64,000 bases of DNA from UBA6055 sp965214085. Its GTDB lineage: Bacteria > Chloroflexota > Anaerolineae > Aggregatilineales > Phototrophicaceae. A program made the position numbers and the translations under genes. How positions within the stretch are numbered: the first letter of the stretch is position 1; each line of letters begins with the position of its first letter. Below are positions 52,003-60,981 of the stretch, piece by piece. The notes under the pieces are model-generated. The model was not told the origin of the DNA. It saw only the letters and a program-made list of their open reading frames with translations, and did no database searches. The stretch is taken from assembly GCA_965214085.1 (NCBI GenBank), contig OZ243937.1:1054001-1118000 (forward strand), written 5' to 3'.

Positions 52003-52788
52003 CTAAAGCAATTTCACGGCGCGGATCAACTCGAGAGTGGCCGCCATGGCTTCGTCGGCGCCAGCGAGCGTTCCATTCCAGAGGCTGAACAGAATGCCCG
52101 CCACGTTGCCGCGCGCCATCACGTGCCGCAATGATTCCACGCTCTCCTGCAGGCTGGGTCCGCCGGGCTCGGGATAGCTCATTGCGGGCATCTCGGCACA
52201 GTCGACCACATCGGAGTCGAAGTGAATGTACAAGGGTTTCTCGGGCAGCTCAGCCGCGCGCAGGGCGTCAAGAGATTCGAATATCTTGACCTTGCTGGCG
52301 CGTAGCATGTCGCCTTCTTCGGGATCCAGGTTACGCGCATCGGTGACAATAACGTCCGACTCGTTAATCGGCGCCAGCTCCAGGCCCTGCATTAAGTGCT
52401 GATTGCCGCGGCCGACCAGCGCCGCCAGGGGCATGCCGCCGAGGAAACCGCTGGGCGTTGTCTCGGGCGTGTTGAAATCGCCATGCGAGTCGTACCAGAG
52501 CAGGGCGGGCGACTTGCGCTCCAAGCCTTTGACCATGCCCAGGCAACTTGTGCAATCGTTGGCGAAGACCAGCGGAATCTTGTCCGCATGCGCCAGAATC
52601 GCCTCGGCCAGGGCGCGATTAACCGCGACCACCGCATCATTCCAGCGGGAGAAGTCCGGCTCGATGTCAACCCACTCGGCGTCCAGCTCGTCCGCGATGC
52701 CTGCTTTGCGCAGGGCTTCCACTTCGAGACGATCGGGCAGCGATTCGCCCAAGTAGTACGGTACGCCGATACATACATAAGATTTCAT
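52003..52788 (-). CDS. arginase/ureohydrolase-superfamily protein with altered metal site
   Basis: About 261 residues from ATG 52788; the frame extends to 52851. The ureohydrolase metal motifs LWYDSHGDFNTPE (DxHxD) and YIHFDSDVVD (DxD) are present. The first motif, normally GGDHS with a manganese-binding His, reads ANDCTSCLG, so one ligand is missing or replaced by Cys. It may be a non-arginase amidinohydrolase or an inactive relative. Substrate unknown. Confidence 0.78.
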   Translation of the reverse strand: MKSYVCIGVPYYLGESLPDRLEVEALRKAGIADELDAEWVDIEPDFSRWNDAVVAVNRALAEAILAHADKIPLVFANDCTSCLGMVKGLERKSPALLWYDSHGDFNTPETTPSGFLGGMPLAALVGRGNQHLMQGLELAPINESDVIVTDARNLDPEEGDMLRASKVKIFESLDALRAAELPEKPLYIHFDSDVVDCAEMPAMSYPEPGGPSLQESVESLRHVMARGNVAGILFSLWNGTLAGADEAMAATLELIRAVKLL

Positions 52789-52888
52789 CGGGGGCTCCAG
52801 TTCATTGCTCTTCGCGCTTGCTTGTCGTCCCACAGGCCGCCTTGCGCCCATTCACTGCCTGCGCGCAGGAACACCGCGTTGGCCTAGA

Positions 52889-53509
52889 TTAGAGTCCTGG
52901 CAAGTGTGTGACGGGAATCTGGAAGGTCTCTTTGACCAGCTGCCAATTGAAGGCGACAAACTCGCGGAATAGCGAGTAGGCATACGACAAAGGCGAGCGA
53001 ATCTGCTGCGCTGGCACTGGGCTGCGATAGGTCGCGATGCCTTGAAGCTGAAATAGCCAACTGGCGCGTAACATATGGTAACTGTCGCTGACCAAGACCA
53101 CATCGGTAATGCCCATGCCCTCCAGGATGCGCCGGCTGTAAATGGCGTTTTCCTCGGTGCTGCGGCTTTGCTCTTCCAGCACGATCGCGTTGGCCTGCAC
53201 TCGGTTTGCCAGCAAGACTTCGCGACAGGCGGCTGCCTCCGAGCGTGAAAACGACTCTGCTTGCCCGCCGGTGCAAATTATGTTAGGCGCGGCGCCCGCG
53301 CTCCAGAGATCGGCAGCTTGCAGGCTGCGGCGGGTCAGCGCCAGGCCGGGCCGCCCGTCGCGCAGCAAGCCGGCGCCCAGCACGATTATGGCATCGGCTT
53401 CATCCGTCGTGTCGATTGTGCCGACAATGTGAGCAGCGCTGATGAATATGACGAAGTAGAGCAGGGCAGCCAAGATCAACATTAGGACTAGTCGTTTCGC
53501 AAATTTCAC
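52889..53509 (-). CDS. YdcF/SanA-like (DUF218) membrane protein
   Basis: About 206 residues from a GTG at 53509, placed directly before a membrane segment (LVLMLILAALLYFVIFISA). The DUF218 domain follows: ADAIIVLGAGLLRDGRPG, IICTGGQAE, IVLEEQSRSTEENAIYSRR and VVLVSDSYHMLRASWLF. This SanA-like layout is linked to envelope barrier functions in enterobacteria. The frame extends to 53602 without a better start. It is the second YdcF-type protein in the window. Confidence 0.8.
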   Translation of the reverse strand: MKFAKRLVLMLILAALLYFVIFISAAHIVGTIDTTDEADAIIVLGAGLLRDGRPGLALTRRSLQAADLWSAGAAPNIICTGGQAESFSRSEAAACREVLLANRVQANAIVLEEQSRSTEENAIYSRRILEGMGITDVVLVSDSYHMLRASWLFQLQGIATYRSPVPAQQIRSPLSYAYSLFREFVAFNWQLVKETFQIPVTHLPGL

Positions 53510-53615
53510 GTTCGAGCATCTCGTGTGCGACTTGATGTTGAATGCTGATGTTGAATGCTGTCGACTATCAAACTGGCAGAGCGTCAAGGCGTACAGATTC
53601 AAATATGGCGGCGCG

Positions 53616-56162
53616 CTAGCATTCGCTGTAGCCGCAGGTCAGACATTTGCGGCAATTTTCAGCGCGGATCAGCGTGATTGTCCCGCAAGACGGGCACATG
53701 TCCGCGCCGGATATTGATGAGTTGATTGTCGTGCCGCCTTCGTCCTCGACCAATTGAAGGGGCGCGCTTCCGCCTTGCATGGGCAGGTCCAATTGCAGCG
53801 GCGCTTCCTCCGGGAAGAACTCGATCTGCAAGACGCGCGCTACCGCATCGGGCAGGGAAAGCACGCGCTTGGGCCCGAAACCAATTGGACGCGCTCCGCC
53901 GATATCTTGCAGCTGTTCGATGATGAGCTTGAGCATCTCGCGGCGATTATGCGGCGCGGTCGTCCGTAATTGCAGCGAAATCATGCGGCCCAGGCTCTCG
54001 GCATCGGCTTGGATATCGCTGCCGGCTTTGCCGATGGCGATGAATACTTCAAAGGGATTGTCCTGGTCATCGCGGTTGATGGTGATGTAGGCTTTGCCAA
54101 AAGGCGTCTGCGTTTTCACCGATGTGCCCTGCAAACGCTCGGGGCGGGGATAGACGCGATGGGGTGTTGTGGCGGGCTCGGCGTTTTCGGCGGTATTCGC
54201 TGGCTGGAGATCCCGCATCTCGCTCTCGGCGCGTTCATCGCCTTTGAGCATGAGCACTTGCTCGTCGCGACTGCCGTCGCGGTAAATCGTGCCGCCTTTG
54301 CAGCCGAGCTGGTACATATACTGGAAAAGTTCGCTGACCTGCTCGACTGAGTAGTCATTAGGCACATTGCAAGTCTTGGAAATGGCGCTGTCAATCCAGC
54401 GCTGGAAGGCGCCTTGCACCTTGACATGCTCTTGCGGCGCCAGGTCCATGGCGGTGACGAAATAGTCAGGCAGCTCCTCGGCCTCCGGATGCGCCTCATA
54501 CCACTCCTGCACAATCGGCACTTGCTCTTCGTGCAAACCCAGGCGGCTCTTGCGGTAATAGACCCAAGAGAAGAACGGCTCCACGCCGGTGGAGGTATTG
54601 ACCATGGTTCCCGTTGTACCGGTCGGCGCTTGAGTCAAAAGGGTAACGTTGCGAATGCCATCTTCACGAACCTTTTCGCGCACTTGCTCCGGCATGCCCT
54701 GCATAAAGCCGCTCTCCAAAAACTTTTCCGCGTCAAACATGGGGAAGGCGGCTTTTTCCCGCGCCAGATCACTAGACGTTTCGTAAGACGCGACCGCGAT
54801 CGCCCGGTATATCTTGTCGATCAGCGCGACCGACTCATCGCTGCCATAACGTACGCCCAGCTTGAGCATCAGTTCCGCGATGCCCATCGTGCCCAGGCCG
54901 ACGCGCCGCTCGGACATCTGCACGTCCCGATTTTCCTCGAAGAAATAGGGCGTCGTGTCTATGACGTTGTCGAGGAAACGAGTCGAATACACTACCGTCT
55001 GGCGCAGCTTGTCCCAGGCGACATCGTGCTTGACCGCATCGTAGAATTTCGACAAGTTGATGGCGCCCAGATTACAGACGGAGAAGGCGCCCAGCGGCTG
55101 TTCCCCGCAAGGATTGGTGCAGATTTGCGGATTGAAATACCAACTGTTGGCCATTTTGTTGCTGCGCTCGCGGAACCATACGCCCGGTTCGGCGCTGGAC
55201 CAGGCGCTTTCGATAATCGCGTCCCAGAGCTCGCGCGCTTTGATGGTCTTGTAGTGGATGACCTGCCTGCCCGAGGCAATCCAGGTGTCCACATCGCCGT
55301 CCCAAAGTTCGTCGTAGTCCGGATCCCGCGAGTCGGGGAAAACGAGGTCCCAGTCGGCATCGGCTTTTACCGCCTCCATCAATTTATCGGAGACGCCGAC
55401 GCTGATGTTGGCATTGGTGATCTTGCCCGATTGGCGTTTGCTGTTGATGAAGTTAAATACATCCGGATGCCAATCGTTGAGTATCAGCATCAGCGCGCCG
55501 CGGCGGCTGCCGCCTTGTTCGATGAGACCGGTGACGAAGCTGTACAAACCGCCCCAGGACACGGCGCCGCTGGAACGTCCATTGACGCCTTTGACATAGG
55601 CATGACGCGGACGCAATGTCGAAAGGTTAATGCCGACCCCGCCGCCTCGCGACATGATTTCGGTCATCTGCGTCAGGGTGATCATGATCCCGTCGCGCGA
55701 GTCCTTGGGCGAGGGGATGACGTAGCAGTTATAGAAGGTGAGGTCCTGGTCCGTACCGGCGGCGGTGAGTATGCGCCCGCCCGGAACAAACTTCCAGTCA
55801 TCCAGCAGCCAGCGAAACTTCTGCGTCCATTCTGCTTGTTTCTCTGGGGTCGCCTCGGTTTCAGCCACGCCGCGCGCGACGCGATCCATCATCTGCCCGG
55901 GTTCCGTTTCAATGGGTTTGTCGACATGCTCCAGATCGCGCACGACCCTTTCGCCGTCGAGCAGTCGCACGGTGACTTGCGGCAGGTCGATGTCGACCAC
56001 AGTGCCGATTTCGCGCTGGCCGGTCTTGGCGTTGATGACCACAATCACCGTGTCGCCGACCGACAAGCTTCCGCGAGTCATGTCTTTCTGGGCATAACGA
56101 TCAAGAAAGATCTTGTAACCGAGGTCGTGAAGTTGGCTGATGGCGGTCTGTGATTGAAGCAT
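53616..56162 (-). CDS. nrdJ: adenosylcobalamin-dependent ribonucleoside-diphosphate reductase
   Basis: An 848-residue class II ribonucleotide reductase. ATG 56162 has AGGAG nine bases upstream. An N-terminal SH3-like domain of about 100 residues (VGDTVIVVINAKTGQREIGTV) precedes the ten-stranded barrel: FYNCYVIPSPKDSRDGI (active-site Cys), SRGGGVGINLSTLRP, NPCGEQPLGAFSVCNLGAINLS and LTQAPTGTTGTM. The C-terminus is a zinc-ribbon-like Cys cluster (MCPSCGT...CRKCLTCGYSEC) that also supplies the shuttle cysteines. It makes deoxynucleotides with or without oxygen and needs B12. No nrdA/B or nrdD is in the window. Confidence 0.93.
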   Translation of the reverse strand: MLQSQTAISQLHDLGYKIFLDRYAQKDMTRGSLSVGDTVIVVINAKTGQREIGTVVDIDLPQVTVRLLDGERVVRDLEHVDKPIETEPGQMMDRVARGVAETEATPEKQAEWTQKFRWLLDDWKFVPGGRILTAAGTDQDLTFYNCYVIPSPKDSRDGIMITLTQMTEIMSRGGGVGINLSTLRPRHAYVKGVNGRSSGAVSWGGLYSFVTGLIEQGGSRRGALMLILNDWHPDVFNFINSKRQSGKITNANISVGVSDKLMEAVKADADWDLVFPDSRDPDYDELWDGDVDTWIASGRQVIHYKTIKARELWDAIIESAWSSAEPGVWFRERSNKMANSWYFNPQICTNPCGEQPLGAFSVCNLGAINLSKFYDAVKHDVAWDKLRQTVVYSTRFLDNVIDTTPYFFEENRDVQMSERRVGLGTMGIAELMLKLGVRYGSDESVALIDKIYRAIAVASYETSSDLAREKAAFPMFDAEKFLESGFMQGMPEQVREKVREDGIRNVTLLTQAPTGTTGTMVNTSTGVEPFFSWVYYRKSRLGLHEEQVPIVQEWYEAHPEAEELPDYFVTAMDLAPQEHVKVQGAFQRWIDSAISKTCNVPNDYSVEQVSELFQYMYQLGCKGGTIYRDGSRDEQVLMLKGDERAESEMRDLQPANTAENAEPATTPHRVYPRPERLQGTSVKTQTPFGKAYITINRDDQDNPFEVFIAIGKAGSDIQADAESLGRMISLQLRTTAPHNRREMLKLIIEQLQDIGGARPIGFGPKRVLSLPDAVARVLQIEFFPEEAPLQLDLPMQGGSAPLQLVEDEGGTTINSSISGADMCPSCGTITLIRAENCRKCLTCGYSEC

Positions 56163-56183
56163 TAGGGCTGACTCCTGAGCTGT

Positions 56184-56265
56184 GAAAACATATTGTGGAG
56201 GATGATGGCAGTTTAGAACGACACTAGTCCAAACTTGGCAATTGCTTGCTTCGCTGGCCAAGTTT
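56184..56265 (-). promoter_or_regulatory. candidate control region of nrdJ (NrdR-like box and hairpin)
   Basis: The 370 bp between nrdJ and ftsZ hold no gene. At 56184-56199 the plus strand reads TGAAAACATATTGTGG, a partial match to the NrdR-box consensus ACACWATATATWGTGT. At 56231-56265 AAACTTGGC and GCCAAGTTT form a nine-base-pair inverted repeat with a 17-nt loop. Both lie in the nrdJ leader. I see no cobalamin riboswitch core. Confidence 0.3.
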
Positions 56266-56473
56266 AGCGCAAGGATGTGGTGAAATTTTGGGCGCGAATC
56301 CGATGATGCATTTTATCATTTATTCGGTTGATTGCCCAATGTCTTTGTCGTCGGTATCGCTTGAGTTCGGTTTGAAATAGGCGCTGTTAATTCTTCAAGA
56401 CTCTATCAACACTGTATCGCCTGCGGCGAAAGTGCCTGTGCTGAAAGCCTTGCCTTGCCTAGGGTTTGGGAAC

Positions 56474-56499
56474 AAAAAAGAGCGAGCCATGCCCGCCCC
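56474..56499 (-). terminator. intrinsic terminator after ftsZ
   Basis: Minus strand: GGGCGGGC, loop ATG, GCTCGCTC (eight base pairs with two G-U), followed by TTTTTTG. It lies about 35 bp after the ftsZ stop and closes the division cluster. Confidence 0.75.
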
Positions 56500-56534
56500 T
56501 AATTGCAAACCAGGTTTTAACTTGCCGTGGCCCC

Positions 56535-57755
56535 TTACTGGCGGCGATTACGCTTCCGCAAGAAAGCCGGCAACTCGGTGTTCTTGGGGTCAACATTATC
56601 GTAGGTGCGCGGATCCTCTTGGGGCGGGGCCATGCGGCTCCTTTGGAAGGACGATCCGCCACTGCTGGTAGACGCGCTGTCGGGGGACGCTTGAACTTCC
56701 ACGTCTTCATAAACCGGTCGTTGCGCAGGCGGCGCCTGCGGCAGCGGCGTCGTTTGACGGATGGGCAAGGCGCCCGCTTCTTGCATATTCGTTTCGAGAC
56801 GGCTGCGCTCGAAGCCGGTAGCAATTACCGTGATGTGAACCTCATCGCCCATACTCTCGTCGATGTGCGCGCCAAAGATCAAATTACTTTCTTGATGCGC
56901 GCTATCCTTGATGATGGCGGCCGCTTCGTTAACTTCAAAGAGGGTCAGGTCTGCGCCACCCGTTATCGAGAAGAGGATGCCGCGGGCGCCGTCTATGGTC
57001 ACATCAAGCAAGCCGCTGGTTATCGCCATCTCGGCAGCGGCGCGCGCGCGATCGTCGCCGGCCGCGCGGCCTACCGCCATTAGGGCAGCGCCGCCTTCCG
57101 ACATGACGGTGCGAACATCGGCAAAGTCCAGGTTGATGAGTCCGGGCACGGTGATCAGCTCGGAGATGCCCTGGATGCCTTGGCGCAGTACATCATCCGC
57201 CAGCGAGAAAGCCTGCTGCAGCGTTGAACGCTTGTCGGCCATCTGCAGCAGACGATCGTTGGGGATGACGATTAGCGTATCGACCTGGCTCTTCAGCGCT
57301 TCAATACCGGTTTTCGCCAGTTGAGCGCGGCGTGTGCCTTCAAATGTAAAGGGGCGAGTGACGACGCCGATAGTCAGCGCGCCGAGTTCTTTGGCGATCT
57401 GCGCAATCACGGGCGACGCGCCGGTGCCGGTGCCGCCGCCCATGCCGCAGGCGACGAAGATCATGTCGGAGCCGCGCAGCACCTCAAGCAAGTCTTCCGA
57501 GCTTTCCTCGGCCGCCTTGCGCCCGATTTCTGGATTGCCGCCCGCGCCGAGCCCGCGCGTCAGCTTATCGCCGATTCGCACGCGCGTCTTGGCTTTAGAC
57601 AGCATGAGCGCCTGGTTATCGGTGTTTACCGCAATGAAGTCTACGCCGCCCAAACCCTCGTTGATCATGCGGTTCACGGCGTTGCCGCCGCCACCGCCAA
57701 CGCCGATAACTTTTATCTGCGCGAAGTTTTCCCCTGTAATCAAATCATTGACCAT
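56535..57755 (-). CDS. ftsZ: cell division protein FtsZ
   Basis: A 406-residue tubulin homologue that forms the Z ring. KVIGVGGGGGNAVNRMI starts the GTPase; the tubulin signature is GMGGGTGTGASPV and the T7 loop GLINLDFADVRTVM. A variable linker leads to the conserved C-terminal peptide ELPAFLRKRNRR that binds FtsA. ATG 57755 has AAGGGA seven bases upstream; the frame start at 57881 is not needed. Confidence 0.96.
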   Translation of the reverse strand: MVNDLITGENFAQIKVIGVGGGGGNAVNRMINEGLGGVDFIAVNTDNQALMLSKAKTRVRIGDKLTRGLGAGGNPEIGRKAAEESSEDLLEVLRGSDMIFVACGMGGGTGTGASPVIAQIAKELGALTIGVVTRPFTFEGTRRAQLAKTGIEALKSQVDTLIVIPNDRLLQMADKRSTLQQAFSLADDVLRQGIQGISELITVPGLINLDFADVRTVMSEGGAALMAVGRAAGDDRARAAAEMAITSGLLDVTIDGARGILFSITGGADLTLFEVNEAAAIIKDSAHQESNLIFGAHIDESMGDEVHITVIATGFERSRLETNMQEAGALPIRQTTPLPQAPPAQRPVYEDVEVQASPDSASTSSGGSSFQRSRMAPPQEDPRTYDNVDPKNTELPAFLRKRNRRQ

Positions 57756-57812
57756 GATGACGTCCCTTTTAATCAGCGCATCAACCCAACGCGTAGGCAA
57801 GTTGTTGAAATC

Positions 57813-57841
57813 ATTGTACGCGTATTCTAAACTACTGCAAA
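57813..57841 (-). promoter_or_regulatory. candidate ftsZ promoter
   Basis: Minus strand: -35 TTTGCA (57841-57836), 17-base spacer, -10 TACAAT (57818-57813), about 60 bases before the ftsZ start in the 129-bp ftsA-ftsZ gap. Confidence 0.35.
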
Positions 57842-57884
57842 TCAAATCAGCGGCAATAATATACTTAATTTTGCCGGGCAATCC

Positions 57885-59120
57885 TTATTCATCTTGAGGC
57901 AAGAAGCGCCGCAGAAAGTCGTTCATCCGCCGCCCCCAGTTGCTGACGGGCAGGCCCATGCTGGCGGCTAACTCGGGCTCGGACATCGAATCCATTTCCA
58001 AGCCTAGGCGCAGCAGCCCAACGCTTGTGCTGTAAGCCGGGTTCTTGAGCGTATCGGCGATGCCGGTAATGCGCTCTGGATGAGCCAGGCGAACGGGCAT
58101 ATTGACAATGCGCGAAGCCAGGTCGCGATAGCCCGGCAACTGTGAGCTGCCGCCCGTGATGACGGCGCCAGCGCGCAGCAAACCTGCATAGCCGGAGCGT
58201 TTAATCTCCTTTTCGACCAGCTCAAAAATCTCTTCGAAGCGCGCTTCGATAACCATCGCCAGATCGCGGCGCGAAACGGGCAGGATCTCGCCGCCAAAGG
58301 GCTCTACCGGGAAAACTTCTGATTCGCTGACCGCGTTCATATCGGCATGGCCGCGCTGTATCTTGACTTGTTCGGCCAAGCCGAAGGGCACGCGCATCCA
58401 ATAGGTGATGTCCTGTGTGACGTGGTTGCCGCCAACCGGAATGATTGCGGTATGCCAGACGGTGCCGTCAATGAAGATGGCCAGGTCGGTCGTGCCGCCG
58501 CCGATGTCGATAACGACGGCGCCCATCTCGCGCTCGTGGTCGGTCAGGACTGCATCGCCGGACGCCAGCGGGTTGAGAATAAAGCGGTCGACCATAACGC
58601 CGGCGGACTCGACAGCGTCTTCCAAATTGGCCAGGCTGGTCGTTGAGGCGGTGATGATATGCGCGTCGACTTCAAGCCGGAAGCAGTGCATGCCGATCGG
58701 GCTGCGGATGCCGTCCTGGCTGTCAAGCGTGTAACTCCTCGGCACGACATGCAGAATCTCGCGATTGTGCGGGATGGCAATATTGCGCGCCACGTTCATG
58801 GCCTTATCCAGATCTTCGGCCTGAACGCTGCGCGAGCCGACAATCGTGGCCAGCCCGCGGCTCGTCAGCGAGGAGATGTGGCTGCCGGCCACGCTGACGA
58901 AGGCGCGGTTGATATCATAGCCGCTCGATTTTTCCGCTTTGCGGATCGATTTAGCGATGGCGGACGACAAGGCGCCCACGTCATTTACCACGCCCTTCTT
59001 CATGCCATCGCTCGGCTCGATGCCCAAGCCAACGACATAAACATCTTCGGGCCGCACCTCGCCGACAACAGTGCAGATTTTGTGCGTGCCTACGTCAAGT
59101 CCAACTACCAGGTCGCCCAT
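57885..59120 (-). CDS. ftsA: cell division protein FtsA
   Basis: A 411-residue actin-like protein. VVGLDVGTHKICTVVGEV and VVIDIGGGTTDLAIF are the phosphate-binding loops, GAVITGGSSQLPG the adenosine region. SHISSLTSRGLATI belongs to the 1C subdomain. The C-terminal amphipathic helix WGRRMNDFLRRFLPQ anchors FtsZ filaments to the membrane. It follows ftsQ after 6 bp. Confidence 0.95.
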   Translation of the reverse strand: MGDLVVGLDVGTHKICTVVGEVRPEDVYVVGLGIEPSDGMKKGVVNDVGALSSAIAKSIRKAEKSSGYDINRAFVSVAGSHISSLTSRGLATIVGSRSVQAEDLDKAMNVARNIAIPHNREILHVVPRSYTLDSQDGIRSPIGMHCFRLEVDAHIITASTTSLANLEDAVESAGVMVDRFILNPLASGDAVLTDHEREMGAVVIDIGGGTTDLAIFIDGTVWHTAIIPVGGNHVTQDITYWMRVPFGLAEQVKIQRGHADMNAVSESEVFPVEPFGGEILPVSRRDLAMVIEARFEEIFELVEKEIKRSGYAGLLRAGAVITGGSSQLPGYRDLASRIVNMPVRLAHPERITGIADTLKNPAYSTSVGLLRLGLEMDSMSEPELAASMGLPVSNWGRRMNDFLRRFLPQDE

Positions 59121-59126
59121 GCGGTT

Positions 59127-59960
59127 CTATAGCCCCCATAACAGTCTGTAGAACGGTGCATCGGGATTCGCTATATTCAGTTCGGCAACGTCAATTGCGC
59201 GACTGCTAAGATTGCCCACCAGCACTTCGTATATTTTGATTTTCTCTCTCATCACTGCAGCCGAGTCCGCCCCCATCCATACTTGCCAACCCAAGTCATT
59301 GGTCCAGCCCAATCCGTGCGCCGGGTGAAAATCCAGATGCTCGCCCTCCGGCAGAATCTCTCTGAGACGCAAGGCGCCCAGTACCATATCCTTGTCAAAG
59401 TCGCTCGCCTCTGGCAGCGGGCGATCACTGCCGTCACGCGCCAGATTCACATGCAATAGACCGGGCATTTCCGCGCGGGCCGGCATGGCGCGCCCTTGTA
59501 CATCTATCCAGGTCTCTTGCCCGCCATTTGACCAGACAAACGCCGGCTGTCTTTCTTGCACCAGCAAGGTGACCAAATCGGGCGGCCAGCCAACTTCTAC
59601 TGATACGTCCGCCACCGATGCCGAGCGCAGCAAGTTGCGGCGGATTTCGGCCGGATCCAACCAGAACATGTGGTAGTTGGCCAATTCGGAATAGGCGAAA
59701 ACCTCTTCACGAGTAATGAAATCGTTGCCTCGCACCTGAATGGCTCTCACATAAAAGACGTCACTGGTGAAAAAAACTACAAGCGTCAATCCAAACAAAA
59801 CCAAGAGCACACTGCTGATGACCCGCCAGCGCGATACCACTGGCCGACGCACACGGCGCGCCGCTGTCGACGGCTTTGGCGCGGTACCAGGCTTCGCCAG
59901 ATGCAACACGCCAGGGGCACGGTCGGGTTGTCGCCTGTGCGCTTGGACATGACTTGCCAC
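59127..59960 (-). CDS. ftsQ: cell division protein FtsQ
   Basis: A 277-residue bitopic protein: Arg-rich cytoplasmic start, membrane helix (VISSVLLVLFGLTLVVFFTSD), then a POTRA domain (YVRAIQVRGNDFITREEVFAY) and the FtsQ beta domain (PPDLVTLLVQERQPAFVWS...TWIDVQGRAMP). It starts at a GTG. Part of the divisome scaffold in the periplasm or outer face. Lies between murB and ftsA as in many dcw clusters. Confidence 0.88.
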   Translation of the reverse strand: MASHVQAHRRQPDRAPGVLHLAKPGTAPKPSTAARRVRRPVVSRWRVISSVLLVLFGLTLVVFFTSDVFYVRAIQVRGNDFITREEVFAYSELANYHMFWLDPAEIRRNLLRSASVADVSVEVGWPPDLVTLLVQERQPAFVWSNGGQETWIDVQGRAMPARAEMPGLLHVNLARDGSDRPLPEASDFDKDMVLGALRLREILPEGEHLDFHPAHGLGWTNDLGWQVWMGADSAAVMREKIKIYEVLVGNLSSRAIDVAELNIANPDAPFYRLLWGL

Positions 59961-60058
59961 TTGGGATCGTCCACAGTTGGTTGGATGAAGCCTCCAGTCA
60001 ATACGCGCTTCAGTTTACACTTATTCAAAATAAGGCGCAATCGGCTTGGGGCGCAAAT

Positions 60059-60976
60059 TCACCGCCATTCGCCCAGTGTTTGGATTTCGAGCTCAAGGGC
60101 GACGCCGAAGCGTTCTTTGACGTCGGCGCGCACAAGCTGAATGAGTTCAAAATAGTCGCTGGCGCTGGCGTCGACGCTCAGATTCACAAAAAAATTGGCG
60201 TGTAGCGGCGATACTTGCACCGCGCCGAGGACTTTGCCTTTTAATCCGGCCGCTTCGATCAGCCGGCCCGCGTAGTCCCCCGGCGGATTCTTAAAAATGC
60301 TGCCCATGCTGGCGCCGGGCGGCTGAGTCATGCGGCGGTATTCATTGTTGTGCTCCATTCGTTTCTGTATTCGCGCCGCGTCATCGCGCTGCAATTTCAG
60401 CTCGGCGCGCATGACAAAGAAGCGCCGATCGCGGCGGTGTTTCAGCCGGGAGGAGCGGTAGGCATATTGCAGGCTATCCACATCGCGCCAGCGCTTTCCG
60501 CCCTCCGCTTCGTAAACCAGCAGGCGCGTCAAGGAGCTGGCGATGTCGCTGCCGTGCGCGCCGGCATTGTTGACCGCCGCGCCGCCCAGAGTGCCGGGTA
60601 CGGCAATGGCCCACTCCAGGCCGGTCAGCTCATTCTCCTGGCAGAAGCGCGCCAGGCGAATCAGATTGGCGCCGCTGCTCGCCTGCAGCAAAGCCGCGTC
60701 GCCTTCGCTGTTTAGCTGAAAGTCCGTCGCGCGGTTGATTATCGTCAGCCCGCGAATGCCGGCATCAGCGACCAGCACATTAGCCCCGCCGCCGATAACG
60801 GTCACGGGCAGGTCGCGGCGCCAGGCTGCTTCCAGCATCGCAATCGTATCTGCGTAATCGGGCTCCCGGGCGATGTAAAGATAGTCGGCGGGCCCGCCCA
60901 ATCGCGCTGCGGTGAAGCGGGCCAAGGGCTGCTCGCGCAGCAAGCCGTCGATCTCGGGCATTTCCGGCGAGCGCAT
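60059..60976 (-). CDS. murB: UDP-N-acetylenolpyruvoylglucosamine reductase
   Basis: A 305-residue FAD enzyme that reduces UDP-GlcNAc enolpyruvate in peptidoglycan synthesis. ARFTAARLGGPADYL and VTVIGGGANVLVAD bind FAD; AVPGTLGGAAVNNAGAHG is the family signature. The catalytic Ser lies in GASMGSIFKNP and the terminal Glu in ALELEIQTLGEW. It starts five bases after murC stops. Confidence 0.94.
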   Translation of the reverse strand: MRSPEMPEIDGLLREQPLARFTAARLGGPADYLYIAREPDYADTIAMLEAAWRRDLPVTVIGGGANVLVADAGIRGLTIINRATDFQLNSEGDAALLQASSGANLIRLARFCQENELTGLEWAIAVPGTLGGAAVNNAGAHGSDIASSLTRLLVYEAEGGKRWRDVDSLQYAYRSSRLKHRRDRRFFVMRAELKLQRDDAARIQKRMEHNNEYRRMTQPPGASMGSIFKNPPGDYAGRLIEAAGLKGKVLGAVQVSPLHANFFVNLSVDASASDYFELIQLVRADVKERFGVALELEIQTLGEWR

Positions 60977-60981
60977 AAGTA

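Noticed and set aside
54414..56153. 579-codon open frame on the plus strand
   Set aside because: It is antisense to nrdJ, which has unmistakable class II reductase motifs.
56163..56470. Cobalamin riboswitch upstream of the B12-dependent reductase
   Set aside because: I searched by eye for the conserved B12-box core on the minus strand and found only a simple inverted repeat.
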